This document shows positions 52,167 to 60,930 of a DNA stretch of 64,000 nt, piece after piece. The stretch comes from Microbacterium ginsengiterrae. Its GTDB lineage: Bacteria; Actinomycetota; Actinomycetes; Actinomycetales; Microbacteriaceae. The stretch is taken from contig NZ_JACHMU010000001.1 in assembly GCF_014205075.1 (NCBI RefSeq), positions 310,001 to 374,000 on the forward strand. Direction: 5' to 3'. The translations under genes and the position numbers were made by a program. Numbering within the stretch: position 1 is the stretch's first letter; each line of letters begins with the position of its first letter. The notes under the pieces were generated by a model that searched no databases, was not told the DNA's origin, and saw only the letters and a program-made list of their open reading frames with translations.

Positions 52167-53386
52167 ACAACGTGTTCACCGAGGTCAAAGAGCTGCTGAC
52201 CCACAACCTGCGCACCTCAGGCATCTACATCGCCTTCGTCGCGATCATCCTGCTGTTCACGATCCTCACCGGGGGAACGCTGCTCAGCCCCGAGAACGTG
52301 ACGAACATCGTGCTGCAGAACGCGCACATCCTCATCATGGCGCTCGGCATGATCCTCGTGATCGTCGGCGGTCACATCGACCTGTCGGTCGGTTCGGTGC
52401 TCGCGTTCGCCTCCGCCGTGTCCGCCGTGCTCGTCATCCGCATGGGCATGCCGTGGTGGGTCGGTGTGATCGCCGCCATCATCACCGGCATCGTCGTCGG
52501 CGTGTGGCAGGGGTACTGGGTCGCGTACGTCGGCATCCCGGCGTTCATCGTCACCCTCGCGGGAATGCTGCTGTTCCGCGGCCTCACCTGGCTCGTGCTG
52601 GACAACGTGTCGCTCTCGCCGTTCCCGACCGCCTACCGCGAGGTCGCCAGCGGCTTCCTCGACGGCATCTTCGGATCGATCACCGTCGGTCAGGGGCAGG
52701 GACTGATGGGCGTCCCGCAGACCGTCGACGTCTTCACACTCGTCATCGGCGTGCTCGCCGTCATCGGCGTCGTGGTGTCCTCGATGCGCAGCCGTCGCGC
52801 CCGCCAGGGGTACAACCAGGTGGTCGAGTCCATGCCTCTGTTCGTGGCGAAGCTCGTCGTGATCTCGGCCGTGCTGCTGGCGTTCACGTGGGCCCTGGCC
52901 TACAACCGGGGCTTCCCGGTCGTACTGATCATCGTCGCGGTCCTCATCCTCGTGTACCAGGTCATCGCCAACCGCACCGTGTTCGGTCGCCACGTCTACG
53001 CCGTCGGCGGCAACCTGTCCGCCGCGCGACTCTCGGGCGTCAACGTGCGCAGCGTGAACTTCTGGATCTTCGTCAACATGGGGTTCCTCACCGGCATCGC
53101 CGCCGCCGTCTTCTCCTCGCGCTCCAACGGCGCCCAGCCGGGCATGGGGAACATGTTCGAGCTCGACGTGATCGCGGCCTGCTTCATCGGCGGCGCCTCG
53201 ACGATGGGCGGCGTCGGACGCGTCGGCGGTGCGCTGGTCGGTGGTCTGGTGATGGCCGTCATGACCAACGGCATGCAGCTGATGGGCGTGCCGCAGTCCA
53301 GCCAGCAGATCGTCAAGGGACTCGTGCTGCTGCTCGCCGTCGCATTCGACATCTACAACAAGCGCCGGGCCGGTACCGTCCGCTGA
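52163..53386 (+). CDS. gguB: Sugar ABC transporter permease (GguB/MmsB), system 2
   Basis: 407 residues and about ten transmembrane helices. [41 protein letters not shown], the coupling loop [23 protein letters not shown] and [26 protein letters not shown] define the family. Last gene of system 2, ending at a very strong terminator. Confidence 0.94.
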   Translation: MNNVFTEVKELLTHNLRTSGIYIAFVAIILLFTILTGGTLLSPENVTNIVLQNAHILIMALGMILVIVGGHIDLSVGSVLAFASAVSAVLVIRMGMPWWVGVIAAIITGIVVGVWQGYWVAYVGIPAFIVTLAGMLLFRGLTWLVLDNVSLSPFPTAYREVASGFLDGIFGSITVGQGQGLMGVPQTVDVFTLVIGVLAVIGVVVSSMRSRRARQGYNQVVESMPLFVAKLVVISAVLLAFTWALAYNRGFPVVLIIVAVLILVYQVIANRTVFGRHVYAVGGNLSAARLSGVNVRSVNFWIFVNMGFLTGIAAAVFSSRSNGAQPGMGNMFELDVIAACFIGGASTMGGVGRVGGALVGGLVMAVMTNGMQLMGVPQSSQQIVKGLVLLLAVAFDIYNKRRAGTVR

Positions 53387-53395
53387 GACTGGGGG

Positions 53396-53436
53396 ACGAA
53401 CGGGGCGGGACGCGGCAGGCGTCCCGCCCCGTTCGT
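53396..53436. terminator. Bidirectional terminator between gguB and ispE
   Basis: Perfect 18-bp stem (53396-53413 with 53419-53436) and GGCAG loop between converging genes, followed on the plus strand by GTTCTCTC. One of the strongest hairpins in the window. Confidence 0.85.
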
Positions 53437-53442
53437 GTTCTC

Positions 53443-54378
53443 TCAGGCCGAGATGATGCGGGCCCCGTGGACGGGCCCGTGGACGTGCATGGCTGTGCGG
53501 CCGGCGTCCTGCAGCTCCGCCGCCACATCGCGGGCGCTCGCCGGGTTCTCGCACAGGAACGCGATGGTGGGTCCTGAACCGGAGACGATGCCGTTGAGGG
53601 CACCGGCTGCGATCCCCTCGGCGATGATGTCGTCGAGGACGGGGCGCTCGCTTCGGGCCGGGCCCTCGAGGTCGTTGAACATCGCGGCGGCGAGCGCGTG
53701 CGGATCACCGGCGCGCAGCGCCTGCAGCACCGGGATCGGCACGTCGAGGGACAGCGGAGGGTCATCGGCGAGCGCGCCGGTCTCCGCTCGGTCCTCGTCG
53801 AGCCGCGCGTAGATCTCCGGTGTGGAGAGCCCGGCGTCACTGGTCACCAGCACCCAGTCGAAACGGCCGCGTGCGAGGGCAGGGTTGAGCTGATCGCCTC
53901 GCCCGGTGCCGACGGCGGTGCCGCCGTGCAGCGCGAAGGGCACGTCCGCACCCAGTCGGGCCGCGAGCTCGTGCAGATGCTGGGGAGAGAGGCCTGTGCC
54001 CCACAGGGCATCGCACGCCACGAGGGCCGCTGCGGCATCGGCCGAACCGCCGCCCATGCCTCCGGCAACCGGAACGCTCTTGCGCAACTCGAGATGGACG
54101 CCGCCGGCGTACCCTGTCGCGGTGGCGAGCATCTTCGCCGCCCGCATCGCGAGGTTGCGGTCATCGGTCGGAACGGATGCCGCGTCCTCGACACCGGACA
54201 CGCTGAGGGAGAACTCATCGGACTCGGTGGCGATGACGTCCTCGAACAACGAGACCGCCTGGAACACCGTGGCCAGGGCGTGGTAGCCGTCCTCGTGGCG
54301 ACCGCCGACGCCCAGATAGACATTGATCTTCCCCGGCGCCCGCACGTGCACGGATCCGGGGAACGCGGCGAGGCTCAT
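53443..54378 (-). CDS. ispE: 4-diphosphocytidyl-2-C-methyl-D-erythritol kinase
   Basis: 311 residues, GHMP kinase of the MEP isoprenoid pathway. APGKINVYLGVGGRHEDGYH and PVAGGMGGGSADAAAAL (ATP loop) are the first two motifs and NGIVSGSGPTIAFL is the third. It phosphorylates CDP-ME in the cytoplasm. It starts seven bases after the aldo/keto reductase stop without a Shine-Dalgarno sequence, so translation is probably coupled. In many actinobacteria ispE directly follows rsmA; here an aldo/keto reductase gene sits between them. Confidence 0.95.
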   Translation of the reverse strand: MSLAAFPGSVHVRAPGKINVYLGVGGRHEDGYHALATVFQAVSLFEDVIATESDEFSLSVSGVEDAASVPTDDRNLAMRAAKMLATATGYAGGVHLELRKSVPVAGGMGGGSADAAAALVACDALWGTGLSPQHLHELAARLGADVPFALHGGTAVGTGRGDQLNPALARGRFDWVLVTSDAGLSTPEIYARLDEDRAETGALADDPPLSLDVPIPVLQALRAGDPHALAAAMFNDLEGPARSERPVLDDIIAEGIAAGALNGIVSGSGPTIAFLCENPASARDVAAELQDAGRTAMHVHGPVHGARIISA

Positions 54379-54385
54379 GGTCGAC

Positions 54386-55453
54386 TCAGAGCGTCGACGA
54401 GACGGCCCACAGGTCGACGTCGATGCCGTCGGAGAGCGCGTCGATGCGGGACAGCTCCTCTTCGGAGAAGGCCGGACCGTCGAGAGCGGCGATGTTCTCG
54501 TCGAGCTGCTCGATGCGAGACGCTCCGATCAGGGCGGAGACGACCACGGGGTCACGCAGCGTCCACTGCAGAGCCATCTGTGCGAGCGTCTGCCCGCGCC
54601 CCTCGGCGATCTCGTTGAGAGCACGGAGGATCGACAGCCCCTCGGCGGACAACGGCTTGTCCGAGATCGAGCCGCGCTTCTGCGCGCGCTCCGCCGTGCC
54701 GTCCTTCAGGTACTTGTCGGTCAGCAGGCCCTGGGCGAGGGGCGTGAAGGCGATCGCGCCCAGCCCTTCGGTGCGCAGAGTGTCGGTGAGCTCCGGTTCG
54801 ATCCAGCGATTGAGGATCGAGTACGAGGGCTGGTGGATCACCAGCGGCGTGCCCAGCTCCTTGGCGACGGCCACGGCCGCCGCGGTGCGCTCGGCGCTGT
54901 ACGACGAGATCCCCACATAGAGGGCCTTGCCCTGCCGCACGAGCGTGTCCAGTGCACCGATGGTCTCCTCGACGGGGGTGACGGGATCCACGCGGTGCGA
55001 GTAGAAGATGTCGACGTAGTCCAGGCGCATCGAGGTGAGCGAGCGCTCGGCGCTGGCGAGCAGGTACTTGCGGCTGCCGAAGTCGCCGTACGGGCCCGGC
55101 CACATGTCCCAGCCGGCCTTCGACGAGATGATCAGCTCGTCGCGGTACGGACGGAAGTCCTCTTCGAAGATGCGCCCGAAGTTCTTCTCGGCAGAGCCGT
55201 GCGGCGGGCCGTAGTTGTTGGCGAGATCGAAGTGGGTGATGCCGCGGTCGAAGGCGTGACGCAGGAGGGCGCGCTGATTGTCCAGCGGGATGTTGTCACC
55301 GAAGTTCCACCACAGCCCCAGCGAGATGGGCGGCAGGTGCAGGCCGGAGGTGCCGACCTGCCGATACGCGAACTGCTGATAGCGATCGGCCGAGGCCGCG
55401 TAGGGACGGTGGATGTCGGGAACATCGGAGCGGAAGCGCGGCGTTTCAGTCAC
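54386..55453 (-). CDS. Aldo/keto reductase, YghZ (L-glyceraldehyde 3-phosphate reductase)-like
   Basis: 355 residues. AKR signatures are FDLANNYGPPHGSAEKNFGRIF (catalytic Asp/Tyr), IISSKAGWDMWPGPYG (catalytic Lys), DIFYSHRVDP (His) and the C-terminal PVVVSALIGASRIEQLDENIAAL. The GPYGDFGSRKYLLASAERSL segment is typical of the YghZ/Kv-beta-like group, which reduces aldehydes such as L-GAP and methylglyoxal with NADPH. It starts at a GTG six bases after TAACCT, whose TAA is the rsmA stop codon, so it is likely leaderless with its own promoter. Confidence 0.9.
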   Translation of the reverse strand: MTETPRFRSDVPDIHRPYAASADRYQQFAYRQVGTSGLHLPPISLGLWWNFGDNIPLDNQRALLRHAFDRGITHFDLANNYGPPHGSAEKNFGRIFEEDFRPYRDELIISSKAGWDMWPGPYGDFGSRKYLLASAERSLTSMRLDYVDIFYSHRVDPVTPVEETIGALDTLVRQGKALYVGISSYSAERTAAAVAVAKELGTPLVIHQPSYSILNRWIEPELTDTLRTEGLGAIAFTPLAQGLLTDKYLKDGTAERAQKRGSISDKPLSAEGLSILRALNEIAEGRGQTLAQMALQWTLRDPVVVSALIGASRIEQLDENIAALDGPAFSEEELSRIDALSDGIDVDLWAVSSTL

Positions 55454-55462
55454 GCCTCCAGG

Positions 55463-56311
55463 TTAGCCCTGAAGCGCCAGCGCGATTCTCACGAAATCGT
55501 CGACCGTGAGCTCCTCGCCCCTGGCGGTCGGTGCGACACCGGCGCGCTCGAGAAGTGCGGAGGCCTCGGCGGCTGTTCCCCCGAGCACCGCGGCGAGCGC
55601 CTGTCGGAGCATCTTGCGGCGCTGCTGGAACGCGGCATCCACGATCCGGAACGTCGCCAGACGCAGCTCTTCACTGCCACGGGGCTGCGGATCGCGTTCG
55701 AACGCGACCAGCACGCTGTCGATGTTCGGCACCGGCCAGAACACCTGACGCGACACGTTGCCGGCCAGTCGCCACGGACCGTACCAGGCGGCCTTGACGC
55801 TCGGAGCGCCGTAGACCTTGCTCCCCGGAGCTGCGGCGAGGCGCTCACCCACCTCGGCCTGCACCATCACGACGCCGCGCCGGATGTCCGGAAAGGTCTC
55901 CATGAAGTGCAGCAGGACAGGAACCGAGACGTTGTACGGCAGGTTCGCGACGAGGACCGTCGGGTCCCCCGGCAGCTCGGTGACCCGGAGCGCATCGGCA
56001 TCGACGACCGTGAGCGCACCCTCCGGCACGCCGTGATCTGCGGCGGTCTGCGGCAGACGTGCGGCCAGGCGGTGGTCGATCTCGACGGCCGTGACGGACG
56101 CTCCCGTCTCGAGGATTGCGAGAGTCAGCGATCCGAGGCCAGGACCGACCTCCACGACGCGCTCCCCTGCCTGCACGCGACCCACGTGCACGATCTTGCG
56201 CACGGTGTTCGCGTCGACGACGAAGTTCTGGCCGAGCTTCTTGGTGGGGGTGACGTCTAGCTCGGCGGCGAGGCGGCGGATCTCGGTCGCGCCGAGCAGT
56301 GAGACGGTCAT
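55463..56311 (-). CDS. rsmA: 16S rRNA (adenine1518-N6/adenine1519-N6)-dimethyltransferase
   Basis: 282 residues. TKKLGQNFVVDANTVRKIV is the KsgA start, VVEVGPGLGSLTLAIL binds SAM, VVDADALRV and VANLPYNVSVPVLLHFM (NLPY catalytic motif) follow. It dimethylates two adenines in helix 45 of 16S rRNA. The start is the ATG of MTVSLLGATEIRRLAAEL; a reading from 56356 adds 15 residues without family similarity. GGCAGG touches the ATG, and GAGAAT lies six bases upstream, so the initiation mode is unclear. Confidence 0.94.
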   Translation of the reverse strand: MTVSLLGATEIRRLAAELDVTPTKKLGQNFVVDANTVRKIVHVGRVQAGERVVEVGPGLGSLTLAILETGASVTAVEIDHRLAARLPQTAADHGVPEGALTVVDADALRVTELPGDPTVLVANLPYNVSVPVLLHFMETFPDIRRGVVMVQAEVGERLAAAPGSKVYGAPSVKAAWYGPWRLAGNVSRQVFWPVPNIDSVLVAFERDPQPRGSEELRLATFRIVDAAFQQRRKMLRQALAAVLGGTAAEASALLERAGVAPTARGEELTVDDFVRIALALQG

Positions 56312-56395
56312 CCTGCCATTCTCCCCGATCCGCACCGCACGTCCGTACAGATGCACGACGAAACGACGGTCGCACGGCTAAGGCAGCGTCCTCAC

Positions 56396-56428
56396 CGTGC
56401 AGGTGTCGCGGGTTCGTGCAGGTGTCGC
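56396..56428. repeat. 14-bp direct repeat with 19-bp period between rsmA and tatD
   Basis: CGTGCAGGTGTCGC occurs at 56396 and 56415, exactly 19 bp apart. The period is the same as in the repeats at 26574 and 27742, although the core sequence differs and no inverted partner was found. The interval 56312-56452 has no gene. Confidence 0.6.
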
Positions 56429-56452
56429 CGCGGCGACTCGGCGCTGTGGAAC

Positions 56453-57349
56453 TCAGTCGGCGAAGGAGCCGTAGACGCGCAGGGTGTTCTCGGCGATCCG
56501 GGCGGCGAGCTCTTCGACGTCCAGGCCGAGCTCTGCGGCCATGAAGCGCAGCGTGTGCGGGATCAGGTATGGCGCGTTCGGCCGGCCCCGCAGCGGCACA
56601 GGGGTGAGGAACGGGGCATCCGTCTCGACGAGGATCCGATCCAGCGGCGTCACCCGCAGGGCGTCGCGCAGATTCTGCGCGTTCTTGAACGTCACGTTCC
56701 CCGCGAACGACAGGTAGTACCCGGCATCAGCGCAGACACGGGCCATCGCGTTGTCGCCCGAGAAGCAGTGGAACACCGTGGTGTCGGGCGCGCCGACGCG
56801 GGTGAGCGTCGCGAGCACCTCCTCGTGCGCATCCCGGTCGTGGATCTGCATCGCGATCCCGTGCTTCTTCGCCAACGCGATGTGCGCCTCGAACGATGCG
56901 AACTGCGCGCCGCGTCCTGCCTCCTCGGTGCGGAAGAAGTCCAACCCCGTCTCGCCGATCGCGCGCGTGCGCGGGTGCGCGGCGAGCTCGTCCACCACCG
57001 CGATGGCCTGATCGAGCCGCCCCGCCTCGGCGTAAAGCGGAGCATCGTTCGGGTGGATCGCGACGGCGGCGAGGACACGGGGGTCGGATGCCGCGGCATC
57101 CACCGCCCACCGAGAGGACTCGATGTCGCCGGATGCCTGGACGACGCCGATGACGCCGACCGCTTCGGCCCGATCGAGCTGCTCGGCCAGGGTCAGCGGC
57201 TCCACGCCGTCGGTGATCTCCAGGTGGGCGTGGTTGTCGTACACCGGGACCGTCAGCGCATCGGGCGCGTCCGGGTAGCGGAGGTCCTTGCGTCCGTCGG
57301 TCGCGCGCGACTTCACGTACGTGTCGGGGTTCGTCCCCTCCGCGGCCAT
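56453..57349 (-). CDS. tatD: TatD family metal-dependent hydrolase
   Basis: 298 residues. Metal ligands are DNHAHLEI (HxH), GETGLDFFRTEE (Glu), MQIHDRDAHEEV (His), FHCFSGD (His) and VETDAPFLTP (Asp). TatD enzymes are deoxyribonucleases or deacylases in the cytoplasm. GGAGGATCGG precedes the ATG at 57349. It lies 13 bases after metG on the same strand, the usual metG-tatD-rsmA order of actinobacteria. Confidence 0.93.
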   Translation of the reverse strand: MAAEGTNPDTYVKSRATDGRKDLRYPDAPDALTVPVYDNHAHLEITDGVEPLTLAEQLDRAEAVGVIGVVQASGDIESSRWAVDAAASDPRVLAAVAIHPNDAPLYAEAGRLDQAIAVVDELAAHPRTRAIGETGLDFFRTEEAGRGAQFASFEAHIALAKKHGIAMQIHDRDAHEEVLATLTRVGAPDTTVFHCFSGDNAMARVCADAGYYLSFAGNVTFKNAQNLRDALRVTPLDRILVETDAPFLTPVPLRGRPNAPYLIPHTLRFMAAELGLDVEELAARIAENTLRVYGSFAD

Positions 57350-57362
57350 TCCGATCCTCCGA

Positions 57363-58940
57363 TCAGCCCTGCGTCTCGACGCGCGGGAACAGCGGCGCGA
57401 GGGCGGTGACGGTCGTGCCTGGTCGCAGCGCACCCCATGCTCCGGCCTCGCGGATCGGCTGCTGCTGCAGCGCGCCGAGCTCCTGCTCCGCGCCCAGCGC
57501 CGACCACAGCGTGCCGGTCGACTGCGGCATGACCGGCGACAGCAGGACGGCGAGTGCGCGCAGGCCCTCTGCGCACGTGTACAGCACGGTGCCGAGGCGG
57601 CCGCGCTGGGCCTCGTCCTTCGCGAGAGCCCACGGCTCGTTCTCGGTGATGTAGCCGTTGAGGGCGTCGACGATGGTCCAGATCGACGAGATCGCCTCGT
57701 CGATGCGGAACTGCTCGATCGACGCGTCGGCCGCCGTCGCGGCATCCGCCACGATCTTCTGGATCGCGAGGTCATTCTCGGTGTACTCGCCGGCCTCGGG
57801 GACGACGCCGCCGAAGTACTTCTCGATCATCGCGATCGTGCGCGAGGCGAGGTTGCCGAAGCCGTTGGCGAGCTCCGCTTGGTACCGGGCGGAGAGGTCC
57901 TCCCAGGAGAAGGACCCGTCCTGTCCGAACGCGATCGCCGAGAGGAAGTAGAACCGGTACGCGTCCGAGCCGAACACGTCGGTGATCTCGGTCGGTGCGA
58001 TGCCGGTGAGCTTCGACTTCGACATCTTCTCGCCGCCGACGAGCAGCCAGCCGTGCGCGAAGACGCCCTTGGGGACGTCGAGGCCTGCGGCCATCAGCAG
58101 GGCGGGCCAGATGACGGCGTGGAAGCGCAGGATGTCCTTGCCGACGACGTGGTAGGCCGGCCAGCGACGAGCGAACGTCTCCTCATCCGAACCGAATCCC
58201 ACAGCCGTGGCGTAGTTCAGCAGCGCGTCCACCCACACGTAGATGACGTGCGACTCGTCCCACGGCAGCGGGATGCCCCAGTCGAACGTCGAGCGCGAGA
58301 TGGAGAGGTCCTTCAGGCCCTGGCTGACGAACGAGACGACCTCGTTGCGAGCCGAGTGCGGGCGGACGAAGTCCGGCTCGGTCTTGTAGAGCTCGAGCAG
58401 CCGGTCCTGGAACTCGCTGAGCTTGAAGAAGTAGTTCTTCTCCTGCAGCAGCTCCAGCGGCTTGGAGTGGATGGCGCAGACCTTCAGCCCCTCGAAGGGA
58501 CCGGTGCCGTCGACGATCTCGCTCTCCGGCTTGAACTCCTCACACCCCACGCAGTACAGCGCCTCGTACTCGCCGGCGTAGATGTATCCGGCGTCATAGA
58601 GCCGCTGGAAGAAGACCTGCACGTTCTTCTCGTGGCGCTCCTGGGTGGTGCGGATGAAGTCGTCGTTGGCGACGTCGAGGGTCTCCAGCAGCGGGAACCA
58701 GCTCTCCGAGACGAGCTTGTCGACCCACTCCTGCGGGGTGACGTCGTTCGCCGCCGCAGCGCGGAGCATCTTCTGTCCGTGCTCGTCCGTGCCCGTCAGC
58801 ATCCACGTGTCATCGCCGGCCTGGCGGTGCCACCGCGCGAGGGTGTCGACCGCCACCGATGTGTACCCGTGACCGATGTGGGGCACATCGGAGGGGTAGT
58901 AGATGGGCGTGGTGATGTAGAAGGATTCGCCTGCGGGCAT
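57363..58940 (-). CDS. metG: Methionine-tRNA ligase
   Basis: 525 residues. HIGH motif as PHIGHGYTS, Zn-knuckle remnant in YCVGCEEFKPESEI, KMSKS in GGEKMSKSKLTG, and the Met pocket around GTDEHGQKML. The length without a C-terminal tRNA-binding extension matches the short MetRS form. TAGAAT lies seven bases before the ATG and no Shine-Dalgarno sequence is present, so it is probably leaderless. The start is the ATG of MPAGESFYITTPIYYPSD; a longer frame upstream crosses this promoter. Confidence 0.97.
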   Translation of the reverse strand: MPAGESFYITTPIYYPSDVPHIGHGYTSVAVDTLARWHRQAGDDTWMLTGTDEHGQKMLRAAAANDVTPQEWVDKLVSESWFPLLETLDVANDDFIRTTQERHEKNVQVFFQRLYDAGYIYAGEYEALYCVGCEEFKPESEIVDGTGPFEGLKVCAIHSKPLELLQEKNYFFKLSEFQDRLLELYKTEPDFVRPHSARNEVVSFVSQGLKDLSISRSTFDWGIPLPWDESHVIYVWVDALLNYATAVGFGSDEETFARRWPAYHVVGKDILRFHAVIWPALLMAAGLDVPKGVFAHGWLLVGGEKMSKSKLTGIAPTEITDVFGSDAYRFYFLSAIAFGQDGSFSWEDLSARYQAELANGFGNLASRTIAMIEKYFGGVVPEAGEYTENDLAIQKIVADAATAADASIEQFRIDEAISSIWTIVDALNGYITENEPWALAKDEAQRGRLGTVLYTCAEGLRALAVLLSPVMPQSTGTLWSALGAEQELGALQQQPIREAGAWGALRPGTTVTALAPLFPRVETQG

Positions 58941-58983
58941 GCCGTCAATTCTAGGCGGGATGCCGCGCGGCGTTGCTCGTGTG

Positions 58984-59631
58984 TCAGCCGCCACCGGCGG
59001 CGCCGGCTCCGAGCGCTCCGAGCTGCACGCGGGAGGTCGCGCCGGTCTTGTCGTACAGGGCGCCGACGTGCGTCTTCACGGTCGTCACGCCGATCCTCAA
59101 CCGATCGGCGATCTGCTGGTTCGTCAGTCCCTGCGCGAGCAGGGCGAGCACTTCCGCCTCGCGCGCGGTCAGCGTGGGAAGGGCGGGGGCGGGCTGCACC
59201 TCCGGACGACGGTTCAGCTGCGCGATGACGCTGCCCGCCACCGCCGGATCGATGACGTGCCGGTCCGCGGCGACGTGGTGCACGGCCTGGACGAGCTCGG
59301 CGCCGCGTGTCGCCTTGAGCAGGTAACCGTGCGCCCCGGCCGCGAGCGCGCGGACGATGAGGTCGTCCGAGTCGAAGGTCGTCAGCACGAGTACGCGCGT
59401 CGGCGTCTCCGCCGTGATGCGCTCGGTCGCCCAGATGCCGTCCGTCCCCGGCATCCGCAGGTCGACGAGCGCGACATCGGGCGCCAGGGATGTGCACTGC
59501 GCGAGAGCGTCGAAGCCGTTCTCCGCCTCGCCGACGATCTCGATCGCGGGGTCGGAGCGCAGGATCGCGGCGACCCCGGTCCGGACCGCCTCGTGATCGT
59601 CGGCGATCAGCACGGTGACCCGGTCAGACAT
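58984..59631 (-). CDS. NarL/FixJ-family response regulator
   Basis: 215 residues. The receiver has LIADDHEAVRTG, the phospho-Asp in VALVDLRMPGTDG, Thr in VLTTFDSDD and Lys in LLKATRG. The LuxR-type helix-turn-helix is LTAREAEVLALLAQGLTNQQIADRLRIGVTTVKTHV. It ends in a Gly/Ala-rich tail. Its ATG lies eight bases inside the kinase gene. Together they form a two-gene system divergent from a membrane protein gene that may be its target. Confidence 0.95.
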   Translation of the reverse strand: MSDRVTVLIADDHEAVRTGVAAILRSDPAIEIVGEAENGFDALAQCTSLAPDVALVDLRMPGTDGIWATERITAETPTRVLVLTTFDSDDLIVRALAAGAHGYLLKATRGAELVQAVHHVAADRHVIDPAVAGSVIAQLNRRPEVQPAPALPTLTAREAEVLALLAQGLTNQQIADRLRIGVTTVKTHVGALYDKTGATSRVQLGALGAGAAGGG

Positions 59632-60832
59632 CGCGCGCCTCCCCCACTGTCACCACGGCGTGCCACCGGCCGTCATCGGTCGCCGCCGAGACGACGGCTC
59701 CGTCCACGTCGGAGAGCAGCATCGTGGCACCCGCGATCCCGATTCCGCTGCCGTGGACTGCGGCGGCGGCCTCCGCGACGCGGTTCGAGACCCGCACTGT
59801 GATGGCCGCGTCGCTGTGCTCATCGCCCGCGACGGCGAGCTCGACATCCCCGGTCCCGTGTCTGACCGCGTTCATGACGAGCTCCTGCACCGCGCGCACG
59901 ACGATCCCCGCGGCGCGCGGCGGCATACCGGCGAGCGCGGCCTCGAGCGGTTCGCCGGTGTGCACGAGACGCCGATCCGACGGGACGAGGTCGTCGAGCC
60001 GGCGGGCGGAGACGGACGGCTCGCGGGCCTCCTCCACGTCGTCGACCGTGGTCAGCAGGGCGATGAGCCGGCGCAGCTCCCGGTGCGCGTCGTCGGTGCC
60101 GCTCTTCGCCCTCGCGAGGATCTGATCGACCTCACCGGTCTCGGCCGCAGCGGATGCCGTCAGCCGGGCGGCTTCGATGTTCAGACCGGCGACGGCGATC
60201 TGATTCGCGACGAGATCGTGCAGGTCGTGGGCGACGCGCTGCCGCAGCTGCTGCATCGATCGCGCGTGCGTCTGCGCCATCGCCGCCCGCGTGCGCTCCC
60301 GCTCGCTGCGCACGTTCCATCCCCACAGGGCCGAGAGCAGCACGAACAGTGCCCATTGCAACGCCAGCGGGGCGTACCGGACTGCGGCCCCGTGCCAGAC
60401 GACGAGAGTGATGCCGACCGCGACGAATGTCACGAGGATCACCGCGAGCACGACGCGCACTCCCCGGTCGGAGCCGTACCGGAACGCGCAGTAGACGAAG
60501 TCCGAGAACAGGATGACCACGCCGAGACTCGTCCCCAGCAGCACGTCGACTGCCACAAGGGGGATCCCCGCGGCGAGCATGGCGAGGGGATGCGTCGAGC
60601 GCATCGTGGCCAGGGCGGCCATGGCGAGGAGGAGGAGCAGGAAGATCGTCTCGCTCGTCCAGATCCCCGCCGACGGCGCGAAGACCGCCACGCCGGACAG
60701 CCGGAATCCGCCGAACTGCAGCAGGGCGATCCCGAGCAGCAGATACAGCGCAGCGGCGACCGCATCCCGCCCGCGAGGGTGGGCGTTCAGCCGCTGAAGG
60801 GTGTGCCGCAGCTCTGACGCCATGGCATCCAT
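59624..60832 (-). CDS. Sensor histidine kinase, DesK/NarX (HisKA_3) type
   Basis: 402 residues. The first 175 residues hold five or six transmembrane helices with almost no extracellular domain, so the signal is probably sensed in the membrane. The HisKA_3 motif LRQRVAHDLHDLVANQIAVAGL has the phosphorylated His, and VVRAVQELVMNAVRHG is the N box; GSGIGIAGATMLLSDVDG corresponds to the G box. The kinase overlaps the response regulator. The ATG at 60832 or 60823 could be used. Confidence 0.92.
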   Translation of the reverse strand: MDAMASELRHTLQRLNAHPRGRDAVAAALYLLLGIALLQFGGFRLSGVAVFAPSAGIWTSETIFLLLLLAMAALATMRSTHPLAMLAAGIPLVAVDVLLGTSLGVVILFSDFVYCAFRYGSDRGVRVVLAVILVTFVAVGITLVVWHGAAVRYAPLALQWALFVLLSALWGWNVRSERERTRAAMAQTHARSMQQLRQRVAHDLHDLVANQIAVAGLNIEAARLTASAAAETGEVDQILARAKSGTDDAHRELRRLIALLTTVDDVEEAREPSVSARRLDDLVPSDRRLVHTGEPLEAALAGMPPRAAGIVVRAVQELVMNAVRHGTGDVELAVAGDEHSDAAITVRVSNRVAEAAAAVHGSGIGIAGATMLLSDVDGAVVSAATDDGRWHAVVTVGEARDV

Positions 60833-60857
60833 CCTGCCCGCTCTCCCGTTCTCCCTC

Positions 60858-60875
60858 CTCCTCCGATCGGAGGAG
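60858..60875. promoter_or_regulatory. 18-bp perfect palindrome between kinase gene and divergent membrane protein gene
   Basis: CTCCTCCGATCGGAGGAG, fully self-complementary, in the 98-bp gap between the kinase operon and the gene at 60931. GGAGGATCCG recurs 16 bp further on. A plausible site for the NarL-type regulator, although purine-rich Shine-Dalgarno-like sequence inflates chance palindromes here. Confidence 0.45.
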
Positions 60876-60930
60876 ATCCGTCGGCCGTGCGGAGGATCCG
60901 CGGCGGCGCGGGGACCGTCACGGTGGAGGC

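Noticed and set aside
49380..53386. Transporter system 2 as a recent duplicate of system 1
   Set aside because: Gene order differs (binding protein first or last), the permeases differ in length, and regulators and operators are unrelated. They are old paralogues rather than a fresh duplication.
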